DNA of 5,512 bases from Gammaproteobacteria bacterium (GCA_030040235.1 JASHUC010000381.1:1-5512); one strand, 5' to 3'; shown: positions 1-5,512, counted from the first letter of the stretch. Notes: a model not told the origin generated them from the letters alone. Numbers and translations: made by a program.

Positions 1-372
1 GTCCACGATCACCACGCGCCCGCTCAAAGGAGCGCCCACGAGCGCTCCGCCCTCGCCGTGCGCTTTGGACTCCTTGCGGTTGTACGCGAACGGCACATCG
101 CGTGCGTGATGCTCGGCGAGGGCAATCGCGGTGGCGGTGACGAGCGGGATGCCCTTGTAGGCGGGCCCGAACAACATGTCGAAAGCCATCCCCGAGCGCA
201 CCAGCGCGGCGGCATAGCAGCGGCCGAGCGCGGCCGCGGCCGCACCGCCGCTGAAGAGGCCGGCATTGAAGAAATAGGGACTCTCGCGCCCACTCTTGAG
301 CCTGAAGCGGCCGAAACGCAACGCGCCGCGGGCGAGCGCCAGCTCGATGAACGTATTTTGGTACTCGGTCAT
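1..372 (-). CDS. pyrE: Orotate phosphoribosyltransferase, N-terminal part (cut by window edge)
   Basis: PyrE transfers the phosphoribosyl group of PRPP to orotate, giving OMP, in the cytoplasm (de novo pyrimidine synthesis). The window holds 124 codons from ATG (372-370); the frame is still open at base 1, so roughly the last 90 residues of a family of about 213 lie outside. It matches enterobacterial PyrE as I recall it with no gaps: [16 protein letters not shown] (25-40), [10 protein letters not shown] (67-76) and the catalytic flexible loop [12 protein letters not shown] (98-109). Lys26, Lys73, Lys100, Lys103 and His105 fall at the numbers used for the Salmonella enzyme. Position 104 is Ala where E. 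coli has Asp. The visible part ends at VVIVD, the start of the PRPP-binding motif. Starting with MTEYQNTF puts the N-terminus where E. coli's is. The upstream Shine-Dalgarno is weak (GGA only). The permease gene diverges from just upstream. Identity is near certain; whether the rest is intact cannot be seen. Confidence 0.96.
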   Translation of the reverse strand, partial: MTEYQNTFIELALARGALRFGRFRLKSGRESPYFFNAGLFSGGAAAAALGRCYAAALVRSGMAFDMLFGPAYKGIPLVTATAIALAEHHARDVPFAYNRKESKAHGEGGALVGAPLSGRVVIVD

Positions 373-445
373 GATCCGGACTTCAGGCCATGCCGTTATG
401 ATGCCGAAAATGGGAATTATGGCACCGGACAGCGGTTCCGTGAGC
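373..445. promoter_or_regulatory. Compact divergent start region between pyrE and the AmpG-type gene
   Basis: Both genes must be expressed from this very short region. On the minus strand CATAAT (421-416) matches TATAAT at 5 of 6 and would start pyrE mRNA about 35-40 nt before its ATG. The hexamer 17 bp upstream of it (CTCACG, 444-439) is a poor -35. On the plus strand TATGAT (397-402) also matches 5 of 6, without a recognisable -35; if used, the permease would have to start at ATG 419 or GTG 440. These are eye-matched boxes only. The region is the most AT-rich patch nearby, which fits a promoter but does not prove one. Confidence 0.25.
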
Positions 446-1792
446 GAGACACCCCGCGGCTGGGTGCAAGCGGTGCTCGTCTATCGCCAGCCCCGCGTCC
501 TTTCGATGCTCTTCCTCGGCTTCTCCTCGGGGCTGCCGTTCTACCTCATCTTTCAAACCCTCTCCGCGTGGCTGCGCCAGGATCACGTCGAGCGAGCGAC
601 GATCGGGATGCTCGCCTGGGCGGGCTTGATCTCCTCGCTCAAGTTCTGCTGGTCCCCGATCGTCGATCGCTGGCGGCTGCCGCTGCTCCACCGCTTGCTC
701 GGCCGGCGTCGCAGCTGGATGCTCCTCGCCCAGCTCGGCATCGTCGCGGCGCTCGTCAATCTCGCGGCGAGCCACCCGGCCCAGAGCGTGGTGCACATTG
801 CGCTCGGCGCCGCGCTCCTCGCCTTCTGCGCCGCCACGCAGGACACCGCGATGGATGCCTGGCGGATCGAGTCCGCGCCGGAGCGCTTGCAGGGGGCCAT
901 GGCCGCCTCGTACCAGCTCGGCTTTCGCTCCGCGATGATCGTCGGGAGCGCGGGGGCGCTCGGGCTTGCGCAGAGTCTCGGCTGGCGGGCGAGCCTCATC
1001 ATCATGGCGGCGTGCGGGGGTGTCGGGATCGTGACGACATGCCTCGTGCGCGAGCCCGAGCCGCGCGCGCCGCGCGAGACGCTCGCGCGCGAGCAGCGCG
1101 TGATCGACTGGCTCGAGCGCAAGGCCCACTGGCCGCACGCTCTGCAGAACGCGGGTGCGACTTTCATCGGCGCGGTGATCTGTCCGCTTGTCGACTTCTT
1201 CGAGCGCGAGGGCGCCGCCACCGCCATCATCGTCGTCGCGTTCATCGGCAGCTACCGTCTCACCGAGTATGCGATGGGCTCGATGGTCAACCCGTTCTAC
1301 ATCGACCACGGCTACACGCTCGATCAGATCGCGGTGGTCGTGAAGATCGTCGGACTGTCGTTCTCGCTGATCGGCGTCGTCATTGCGGGCGTGATGGTCG
1401 CAAGGCTCGGCGTCATCCGGGCGCTCGTCATCGGGAGCGTGCTCATCATGCTCTCGAACTTGAGTTTCGCCGCGCTCGCGCGCACGCACGTGCCGACGGT
1501 GCTCGGCCTGGGGGCCGCGAACAGCCTCGACAACCTCGCGCAGGCGGTGCGCGGGACGGCGCTCATCGCATTCCTCTCGAGTCTGACGAGCCCGCGGTAC
1601 ACCGCGACGCAGTACGCGCTCTTTTCCTCGTTTTTCGTACTCTCGGGAAAGATCCTCGAGGGCACCTCGGGGTTCGTCGTCGACGCGATCGGCTATGCGC
1701 CGTTCTTCGTCTACACCGCGAGCCTGGCGATTCCGGGCCTGCTGTTGCTCTACTGGTTCACGCGCCGCAGCGGACGAGAAGCCTTCTCCTAG
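398..1792 (+). CDS. ampG: AmpG-family muropeptide MFS permease
   Basis: AmpG permeases are inner-membrane major facilitator proteins that import GlcNAc-1,6-anhydroMurNAc peptides into the cytoplasm for cell-wall recycling; in some bacteria they supply the inducer of AmpC beta-lactamase. From ATG 398 the protein is 464 residues with about a dozen hydrophobic segments. Family signatures follow in order: LGFSSGLP (40-47), [12 protein letters not shown] (81-92), the cytoplasmic LGRRRSW loop (101-107), [13 protein letters not shown] (146-158, compare SASQDIVFDAW of E. coli), and near the end [10 protein letters not shown] with IPGLLLLYW. It ends soon after that last helix, whereas E. coli AmpG, as I recall it, continues for about 85 residues. 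The start is uncertain: ATG 371, 398, 401, 410, 419 and GTG 440 are all in frame and none has a good Shine-Dalgarno. The frame is open back to 296, but that part lies over pyrE. Family sure; muropeptide as substrate is inferred. Confidence 0.88.
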   Translation: MMPKMGIMAPDSGSVSETPRGWVQAVLVYRQPRVLSMLFLGFSSGLPFYLIFQTLSAWLRQDHVERATIGMLAWAGLISSLKFCWSPIVDRWRLPLLHRLLGRRRSWMLLAQLGIVAALVNLAASHPAQSVVHIALGAALLAFCAATQDTAMDAWRIESAPERLQGAMAASYQLGFRSAMIVGSAGALGLAQSLGWRASLIIMAACGGVGIVTTCLVREPEPRAPRETLAREQRVIDWLERKAHWPHALQNAGATFIGAVICPLVDFFEREGAATAIIVVAFIGSYRLTEYAMGSMVNPFYIDHGYTLDQIAVVVKIVGLSFSLIGVVIAGVMVARLGVIRALVIGSVLIMLSNLSFAALARTHVPTVLGLGAANSLDNLAQAVRGTALIAFLSSLTSPRYTATQYALFSSFFVLSGKILEGTSGFVVDAIGYAPFFVYTASLAIPGLLLLYWFTRRSGREAFS

Positions 1793-2106
1793 TGCGCCTC
1801 GAAGATATCGAGGCCGTCGAGCGGGCTCGCGCGCAGGTCGCGCTCATCGTCACGGGGATCGGAGCGGGCGCCTTCCTCCTCCGGCTCCACGTCGACCGAG
1901 CCGCTCCAGTCCTCGGGTGGATCGGCGGCCTCGATCGCCCGCTCGTCGCAGTGCGCTTCCCAGTCCTCGACATCCATCTCTTCCACCGTGCCGTCGAAGT
2001 ATTGGATCTCGATCGTGCCATCCTCGGCGTCGAACGCGACGACCTCGAAGAGCTCGCTGCCGTCGAGCCGATACCAGCTGCCGACACTCGGTTGAGGAGA
2101 CGCCAT
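1789..2106 (-). CDS. DUF6763-type small acidic protein, function unknown
   Basis: This 105-residue protein resembles the uncharacterised DUF6763 family by its pattern, recognised from memory. The N-terminal half looks like a small beta-rich fold: VGSWYRLDG (8-16), FEVVAFD (20-26), GTIEIQYFDGTVEEMD (30-45). A second conserved block, PPEDWSGSVDVEPEE, covers 63-77. The C-terminal quarter is highly charged and probably disordered. The protein is strongly acidic, with no signal peptide or membrane segment, so it is likely cytoplasmic. The ATG at 2106 is chosen because AGGAGGT lies 5 nt upstream; the frame is open to 2283 but that extension has no such site and no family resemblance. It is 116 bp downstream of trmB on the same strand. 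Its TAG stop interlocks with the permease's stop. No function can be given. Confidence 0.85.
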   Translation of the reverse strand: MASPQPSVGSWYRLDGSELFEVVAFDAEDGTIEIQYFDGTVEEMDVEDWEAHCDERAIEAADPPEDWSGSVDVEPEEEGARSDPRDDERDLRASPLDGLDIFEAH

Positions 2107-2111
2107 CGCCG

Positions 2112-2118
2112 ACCTCCT
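2112..2118 (-). promoter_or_regulatory. Strong Shine-Dalgarno for the DUF6763-type gene
   Basis: Read on the minus strand this is AGGAGGT, 5 nt before ATG 2106, the best ribosome binding site in the window. It fixes the start of the small gene and rules out the longer frame reaching 2283. It suggests efficient translation independent of the upstream trmB. Confidence 0.85.
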
Positions 2119-2222
2119 GAATTCGCAACTCCCTGCCGCTCGAGCACACCACGATACAGCGTCGCAACACTCGCGCGTGCGAGCGAGCGTGTACTCGATG
2201 TTGCGCTCAGGGCGCGGGCCTT
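2119..2222 (-). other. Gap between trmB and the DUF6763-type gene, with a small dyad
   Basis: This 104-bp stretch carries no credible gene. CTCGC-GCGT-GCGAG (2170-2183) forms a 5-bp stem with a 4-nt loop, flanked by ACAC (2167-2170) and GTGT (2189-2192), which could extend it imperfectly. No T-run follows on the minus strand, so it is not a convincing terminator for trmB. TTGAAA on the minus strand at the end of trmB resembles a -35, but the hexamer 17 bp on (CAACAT) is a poor -10. Whether the small gene has its own promoter is undecided. Confidence 0.3.
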
Positions 2223-2960
2223 TCAAGAGCGCGGAGCCGCGCTCGAGCTTCGAAGGATACGGCTGCGAAACGCGAGCTCCCACACATCGTGTCCGAGACG
2301 CCGGCCACGCTGCTCGAAGCGCGTCGGCGCGCGCTCGAGGGATTCGCCGGCGAACGATCCCGCAGGGGCGAGATTCTCGAGCGGCTCACAGCCATTGAGC
2401 ACCTGCAGCATCTGATGCGCGTACGGCTCCCAGTCTGTCGCGAGCCGCAGCAGGCCGCCGGGACTCAAGCGATCGGCGAGACAGGCGGCGAATCCGGACT
2501 GGATGAGCCGGCGCTTGTGGTGGCGCTTCTTCGGCCACGGATCGGGAAAGAGGATCAGGATCTCGGCAAGGGATGCCGAGGCAATTTGAGCCGCGAAGAC
2601 CTCGACCGCATCGTGGCAGCTCACGCGCACGTTCTCGAGGCGCGCGGCCGCAAGTGCGAGCAGCAGCCGTCCGACGCCGGGCGGATGGACCTCGATGCCG
2701 AGGAAATTGCGCTCCGGCTCTCGCCTCGCAAGGGCGGCGAGGTGCGCGCCGTTTCCGAACCCGATCTCCACCACCTGCGGGGCGCGACGCCCGTAGAGTG
2801 CGTCGAAGTCGAGCGGCCGCGGGGAGAACTCGACTCCGAAGCGGGGCCACAGCTCACTCAGCGCGCGGCGCTGCGCCTCCGTGGTGCGTCCGGCGCGAAT
2901 GACGAACGAGCGCACGGAGCGCTCGCGCCGTGCGCCGGTGCCGTCCCTATCCGTTTCCAC
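2223..2960 (-). CDS. trmB: tRNA (guanine-N7)-methyltransferase TrmB
   Basis: TrmB uses S-adenosylmethionine to methylate N7 of G46 in the tRNA variable loop; it is a cytoplasmic Rossmann-fold enzyme. From GTG 2960 the protein is 245 residues (E. coli about 239). Landmarks in order: RSVRSFVIRAGR (14-25), WPRFGVEF (38-45), the SAM-binding VVEIGFGNGAHLA (63-75) with FLGIEVHPPGVG (86-97), CHDAVEVF (115-122), the family hallmark LFPDPWPKKRHHKRRL (137-152), LATDWEPYA (173-181) and TRFEQRGRRLGHDVWEL (213-229). All expected motifs are present. The frame is open up to 3056, but residues before the RSVRSF block have no family counterpart. GTG 2960 gives the usual length and overlaps the end of ldcA by 14 nt, although no clear Shine-Dalgarno precedes it. 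A GTG further up, near 2990, is an alternative. The overlap points to co-transcription and probably translational coupling with ldcA. Confidence 0.95.
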   Translation of the reverse strand: METDRDGTGARRERSVRSFVIRAGRTTEAQRRALSELWPRFGVEFSPRPLDFDALYGRRAPQVVEIGFGNGAHLAALARREPERNFLGIEVHPPGVGRLLLALAAARLENVRVSCHDAVEVFAAQIASASLAEILILFPDPWPKKRHHKRRLIQSGFAACLADRLSPGGLLRLATDWEPYAHQMLQVLNGCEPLENLAPAGSFAGESLERAPTRFEQRGRRLGHDVWELAFRSRILRSSSAAPRS

Positions 2961-3858
2961 CTGCCGAACCGATCGAGAGGCGCGGGCTCGCACCACAGGT
3001 GAGCTCGGCGGGGGTATTGAAGAACACGGGCCGCTGGCGCTCGCCATGCCCGGCATCCATGCCGCTCAGCACCGGGAAGGGCTGCTCGCGCGCAAAGCGC
3101 GCGAGCACCTGCGGGACGAGCATTCGGCCGTCGGGCTCCTGCCCCCCCATGAAGGCTCCAAACACTAGCGCCTCGACATTGCGCAGCGCACCCGCCAGGA
3201 CGAGATGCTGCAGCATGCGATCCACCCGGTAGCCGCGCTCCCCCACGTCCTCGAGGAAGAGAATCCCTTGAGGCCGTCTCTGCAGCGGCGTGCCGAGCAC
3301 CGCCTGAAGCACGGTGAGATTGCCGCCGAAGACCGGGCTGCGCACCGCATGAGGTGTGCGCGCGGCCGCGTTGAGCGGCTTCAACCCCGTGAACTCAACG
3401 TCGCGCTGGCCGCCGAGCAGCACCGCTTGCAACTCCTCGAGTTCCTCGGCCGGTACCGTCCCCGACCCGAGCCGGTCGAGCAGCGGCCCGTGCAGGGAGG
3501 GCCACTTCCAGTGATGATTGAGGAGGTAATGCAGTGTCGTTGCATCGCTGTAGCCGATGAAGAGCTTGCGCCGCGGCGGCGGAGCGACCTCGAGCAGCCG
3601 GCCGATGAGGCGAATCGCCCCGTAGCCCCCCCGCACGCACCACAGGCAGCGCGAGTCCGGTGCGTAGAGCGCGCGTCTCAAGTGCTCGAAGCGCACCCGA
3701 TCGGAATTGGCGCACAGCAGGTCGGCGCCGAACAGCGAGCGCGGTACCCGCGGCTTGAGGCCGAGCCGCCGCAGAAACTTGACGCCGCCGGCGAGCGATT
3801 CGGCGGAGCAGCGAAAGCCCGGGGCGACCACATCGACGATGTCCCCGCGCCGAAGCAA
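2947..3858 (-). CDS. ldcA: Murein LD-carboxypeptidase (peptidase S66 family)
   Basis: S66 enzymes are cytoplasmic serine peptidases. LdcA cleaves the L,D bond between meso-diaminopimelate and the terminal D-Ala of recycled murein tetrapeptides, giving tripeptides for re-use. The 303-residue protein has the family layout: GDIVDVVAPG (5-14), CVRGGYGAIRL (74-84), the nucleophile motif IGYSDATTL with Ser104, FGGNLTVL (177-184), FLEDVGER with Glu203 (201-208) and the general-base motif GHGERQRP with His271 (270-277). The Ser-Glu-His triad is therefore complete. The related MccF microcin-immunity proteins are usually longer, so LdcA is preferred. TTG 3858 is the only usual start codon that fits; GAGGG lies about 13 nt upstream, rather far. 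It begins 23 bp after the PNPOx-like gene and overlaps trmB. Two G7 tracts and a perfect 11-bp hairpin lie inside the coding region; the frame is intact as read. Confidence 0.93.
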   Translation of the reverse strand: MLRRGDIVDVVAPGFRCSAESLAGGVKFLRRLGLKPRVPRSLFGADLLCANSDRVRFEHLRRALYAPDSRCLWCVRGGYGAIRLIGRLLEVAPPPRRKLFIGYSDATTLHYLLNHHWKWPSLHGPLLDRLGSGTVPAEELEELQAVLLGGQRDVEFTGLKPLNAAARTPHAVRSPVFGGNLTVLQAVLGTPLQRRPQGILFLEDVGERGYRVDRMLQHLVLAGALRNVEALVFGAFMGGQEPDGRMLVPQVLARFAREQPFPVLSGMDAGHGERQRPVFFNTPAELTCGASPRLSIGSAGGNG

Positions 3859-3881
3859 GCCGAGCGCGGTGCCCTCGTTCC

Positions 3882-4352
3882 TCAGCGGCGCATCTTCAGC
3901 ACGGATCCGCCGAAAAATCCGTCCACGCTGTCGAGGTCGATGATGAGCGGCAGCCCGCGCTGCTCCTTGTCGAGATTACGCTCGACCTCGGGGGACTTGC
4001 CGTAGACCGACTTGCGGGCCTCGGGCGAATTGTCGATTCGGCCCCGGCCGCGGAAGGTCACGAACGCCTTGGCATCCGGGCGGATCTCCCCGTAAAGCAA
4101 GGCGATGTGCGGCCGCCCGCCGCGCACCGCGGCGAGGATTCCGCCTTCGGGGTTGCGCACCCAGATCGCGAGCTGCGTATCGCTATGCGCCTGGACGCTG
4201 CCGCGGAAGGAGAGCTCCGGATGCCCTTCCGGGCCGACGTACGCGACACTCAACATCCTGCCCCTCTCGAGCGCGGTGTTGACCAGATCCTTCAGAGCGG
4301 GAGAGAGCCTGAGCTCGGTGAGTACCGGGGGTGCGGTTTGCGGTGTGGCCAT
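3882..4352 (-). CDS. Pyridoxamine 5'-phosphate oxidase-like FMN-binding split-barrel protein
   Basis: This 156-residue soluble protein looks like a single-domain flavin split-barrel protein of the PNPOx-like superfamily. The pattern is an N-terminal helix (about 18-30), then MLSVAYVGPEGHPELSFRGS (33-52), the first strand pair of the barrel. Next come LAIWVRNPEGGIL (61-73), the strand PHIALLYGEI (81-90), and FVTFRGRGRI (97-106), equivalent to the strand where relatives have a G-x-A/G-R turn. The C-terminal part, SPEVERNLDKEQRGLPLIID (120-139), is followed by a strand with GFFGG (145-149). True PdxH enzymes are longer (about 210 residues) and carry a C-terminal substrate-binding segment that is absent here, so vitamin B6 synthesis is not claimed. 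FMN, F420 or haem are possible cofactors; the sequence alone does not decide. ATG 4352 is preceded by a weak ACGAG about 5 nt upstream. It ends 23 bp before ldcA, so the two are probably co-transcribed. Confidence 0.78.
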   Translation of the reverse strand: MATPQTAPPVLTELRLSPALKDLVNTALERGRMLSVAYVGPEGHPELSFRGSVQAHSDTQLAIWVRNPEGGILAAVRGGRPHIALLYGEIRPDAKAFVTFRGRGRIDNSPEARKSVYGKSPEVERNLDKEQRGLPLIIDLDSVDGFFGGSVLKMRR

Positions 4353-4418
4353 GCGGACTCGTCCACTCTTGATTCAGGGGCTCGAATGGTAAGGCAGCCG
4401 GTGCAGCGCCGCCACGGG
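4353..4418 (-). other. Short gap between the tannase-family and PNPOx-like genes
   Basis: The 66-bp spacer has no gene. On the minus strand a weak hairpin lies just after the upstream stop (4413-4393: GGCGGC and GCTGCC, 6 bp with one G-T pair, 9-nt loop), followed by TTACCATT rather than a T-run. It might slow transcription but is a poor intrinsic terminator. No convincing promoter boxes precede the PNPOx-like gene, so a start inside the upstream gene, or read-through from it, remains possible. Confidence 0.3.
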
Positions 4419-5512
4419 TCAGGTCGAGGGGTCACGGCAGGCGAAGCTCGCGGCCTGATCGGTGCTGCCCCGGCCGAGGTACATAGCGGTGCGCGGGTAG
4501 GCGCACAGCGGCCGGGTGCGATCCACTGCGCCGTGCGTCAGGTGCGAGGCGACGATCCGCTCGGGGGCGTCCCCGTGCTCGACCCAGCGCTCGAGCGCGC
4601 CGAGCGCATCGAACTGGTCGGGTCCCGGGCCGCCGCCGCAATGATTGACGCCGGGCGCGAGGAACAAGCGCGCGAAATCGGAAATGGCCGCGACCTGGGC
4701 GTGCTCATCGCCCCGCCCGTGGGCGAAATAGGCTGCGACCTTCTGGTAGTACTCGAGCGTGTGCAGGGGCGAGATGAGCGGATCGGCCCATCCATGCCAC
4801 AGGATGAGCTTGCCGCCTGCGCGGCGAAACGCACGGAGATCCGGGCTCGAGTTGTTGAGAATCGCTCCGACCTTCTCATCCGCGACGTGCACGGCGCGGT
4901 CGTAGTCGATCTTGTGGTAATCCCAGCTCGGATCCTCGAACACCATGTCCTTGAACGTGCTCGCGGCGAGCGCCGCCACGAAGGGTGTGCGCGTGAGGGT
5001 GAGGGCGTACTCGACGCCGCGGGGCCAGCCGGGGTAGATCGGTTGTCCGGAGGAGAAATGCAACCCGTCGTAGATCTTCTCAAACGCAGCCACCTCGTTC
5101 GGGGTGAGGCAGCCGTCGGGGCTCTGCCCGGCGCGGCACGCGAGCTCGGAGGGCGAGAAGTGACAGGTGCGCGGATCGGTGAGTAGCCCGTCCTTCACCC
5201 CGTCGTTCGCGTCGCACTCGGCGAGCACCGCGTTCGTCACCAGGCGGAACTTCGACGGGGCGATCTCGAGGGCGGCGAGATTTGTCCAGATCGTCGCCGC
5301 ATGCAGGTGGATCACCTCCATCGCGGGTGCCCCGGCGACGATCCCGTCGTATTCGCGCGGGTAGCGCTGCGCCTCGGTGAGGCCCTGCCAGCCTCCGGAG
5401 GAGCAGCCGACGAAATAGGAGCGGCGCGGCGCGGCACGATAGAACGCGCGGACGATTGCCTTCGCCTTCAGTGCAGTCTCGTGCTGCGCGCGGTAGCCCT
5501 GATCGACCACCA
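4419..5512 (-). CDS. Tannase/feruloyl esterase family hydrolase, N-terminus missing
   Basis: Members are alpha/beta-hydrolases that split esters of phenolic acids, such as gallate or ferulate esters, usually after export. About 363 residues are visible and the frame is open at the right edge. The family is usually 500 or more residues long, so well over 100 N-terminal residues, including any signal peptide, lie outside; the GTG at 5510 is not the start. Counting from it: the entry motif VDQGYRAQHETALKAKAI (2-19), the nucleophile GCSSGG with Ser37 (35-40), a cysteine-bounded CDANDGVKDGL block (99-109) like the calcium site of the lid, WHGWADPLISP with Asp243 (238-248) and GVNHCGGGPGP with His290 (287-297). 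Cys36 beside Ser37 and Cys291 beside His290 make the family's CS-D-HC arrangement, where a disulfide brings the triad together. More cysteines in the lid (116, 125, 134) also suit an exported protein. Trp41 stands where Arg is common. Substrate unknown. Confidence 0.9.
   Translation of the reverse strand, partial: VVDQGYRAQHETALKAKAIVRAFYRAAPRRSYFVGCSSGGWQGLTEAQRYPREYDGIVAGAPAMEVIHLHAATIWTNLAALEIAPSKFRLVTNAVLAECDANDGVKDGLLTDPRTCHFSPSELACRAGQSPDGCLTPNEVAAFEKIYDGLHFSSGQPIYPGWPRGVEYALTLTRTPFVAALAASTFKDMVFEDPSWDYHKIDYDRAVHVADEKVGAILNNSSPDLRAFRRAGGKLILWHGWADPLISPLHTLEYYQKVAAYFAHGRGDEHAQVAAISDFARLFLAPGVNHCGGGPGPDQFDALGALERWVEHGDAPERIVASHLTHGAVDRTRPLCAYPRTAMYLGRGSTDQAASFACRDPST

Noticed and set aside
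1081..1094. A perfect 14-nt palindrome, GCTCGCGCGCGAGC, in the permease gene.
   Set aside because: It encodes Leu-Ala-Arg-Glu with the preferred GC-rich codons, which are self-complementary; no other sign of a binding site.
383..1489. A 368-codon minus-strand frame opposite the permease.
   Set aside because: The product is a charged Arg/Glu/Asp/His-rich shadow of hydrophobic codons; the permease on the plus strand explains the DNA.
58..2415. A 785-codon open frame on the plus strand.
   Set aside because: It runs antisense to pyrE, the DUF6763-type gene and trmB, and out of frame across ampG. The product is Arg/Ala-rich low-complexity text with no recognisable domain. It is a by-product of high GC content.
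3205..4005. A 266-codon plus-strand frame opposite ldcA.
   Set aside because: It covers the ldcA catalytic motifs on the other strand and has no domain of its own.
4393..4413. A possible intrinsic terminator after the tannase-family gene.
   Set aside because: The stem is 6 bp with a wobble pair and a 9-nt loop, and no T-run follows; kept only as a note on the spacer.
4587..4598. A perfect 12-nt palindrome, GCGCTCGAGCGC, in the tannase-family gene.
   Set aside because: It encodes Ala-Leu-Glu-Arg with favoured codons, so it is expected by chance in such DNA.
4107..5186. A 359-codon open frame on the plus strand.
   Set aside because: It is antisense to the tannase-family and PNPOx-like genes, whose catalytic and family motifs are clear; its own product shows no motif.
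1..5512. A search by eye for mobile elements, CRISPR repeats, tRNA genes or a defence system.
   Set aside because: No repeat array, transposase, integrase, tRNA-like fold or known defence domain was seen; all sizeable DNA is explained by seven ordinary genes.

Overview
The window is GC-rich, gene-dense chromosomal DNA of an ordinary proteobacterial kind. The best guess is a gammaproteobacterium. The visible PyrE and TrmB resemble the enterobacterial proteins as I recall them, and the small acidic DUF6763-type protein is, to my knowledge, mainly a gammaproteobacterial family. Codons are strongly G/C-ending, so long open frames appear on the wrong strands; I treat these as shadows. I see no tRNA, rRNA, insertion sequence, phage gene, CRISPR array or attachment site.

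Layout, left to right. Bases 1-372 (minus) hold the first 124 codons of pyrE, running off the left edge. An AmpG-type muropeptide permease runs divergently (plus, about 398-1792), with almost no space between the two starts. Its stop codon interlocks with that of the next, convergent gene in a shared CTAG at 1789-1792. From there to the right edge everything is on the minus strand. In transcription order (right to left) these are: a tannase/feruloyl-esterase family hydrolase (4419-5512, N-terminus missing), a pyridoxamine 5'-phosphate oxidase-like protein (3882-4352), LD-carboxypeptidase ldcA (2947-3858), trmB (2223-2960, overlapping ldcA) and the DUF6763-type protein (1789-2106).

Functions. 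AmpG and LdcA belong to the same pathway, peptidoglycan recycling: AmpG brings anhydro-muropeptides into the cytoplasm, and LdcA removes the terminal D-alanine from the recycled tetrapeptide. They sit on opposite strands and are not an operon. PyrE (pyrimidine synthesis) and TrmB (tRNA m7G46) are housekeeping enzymes. The spacing suggests that the PNPOx-like gene, ldcA and trmB are co-transcribed. The tannase-family enzyme is the most accessory-looking gene and probably acts outside the cytoplasm.

I do not see a novel multi-gene system. The points most worth a second look are the uncharacterised DUF6763-type gene, the very compact pyrE/ampG divergent start region, the interlocked CTAG stops, two G7 tracts and a perfect 11-bp hairpin inside ldcA, the ldcA/trmB overlap using non-ATG starts, and an AmpG that appears to lack the C-terminal extension of the E. 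coli protein.
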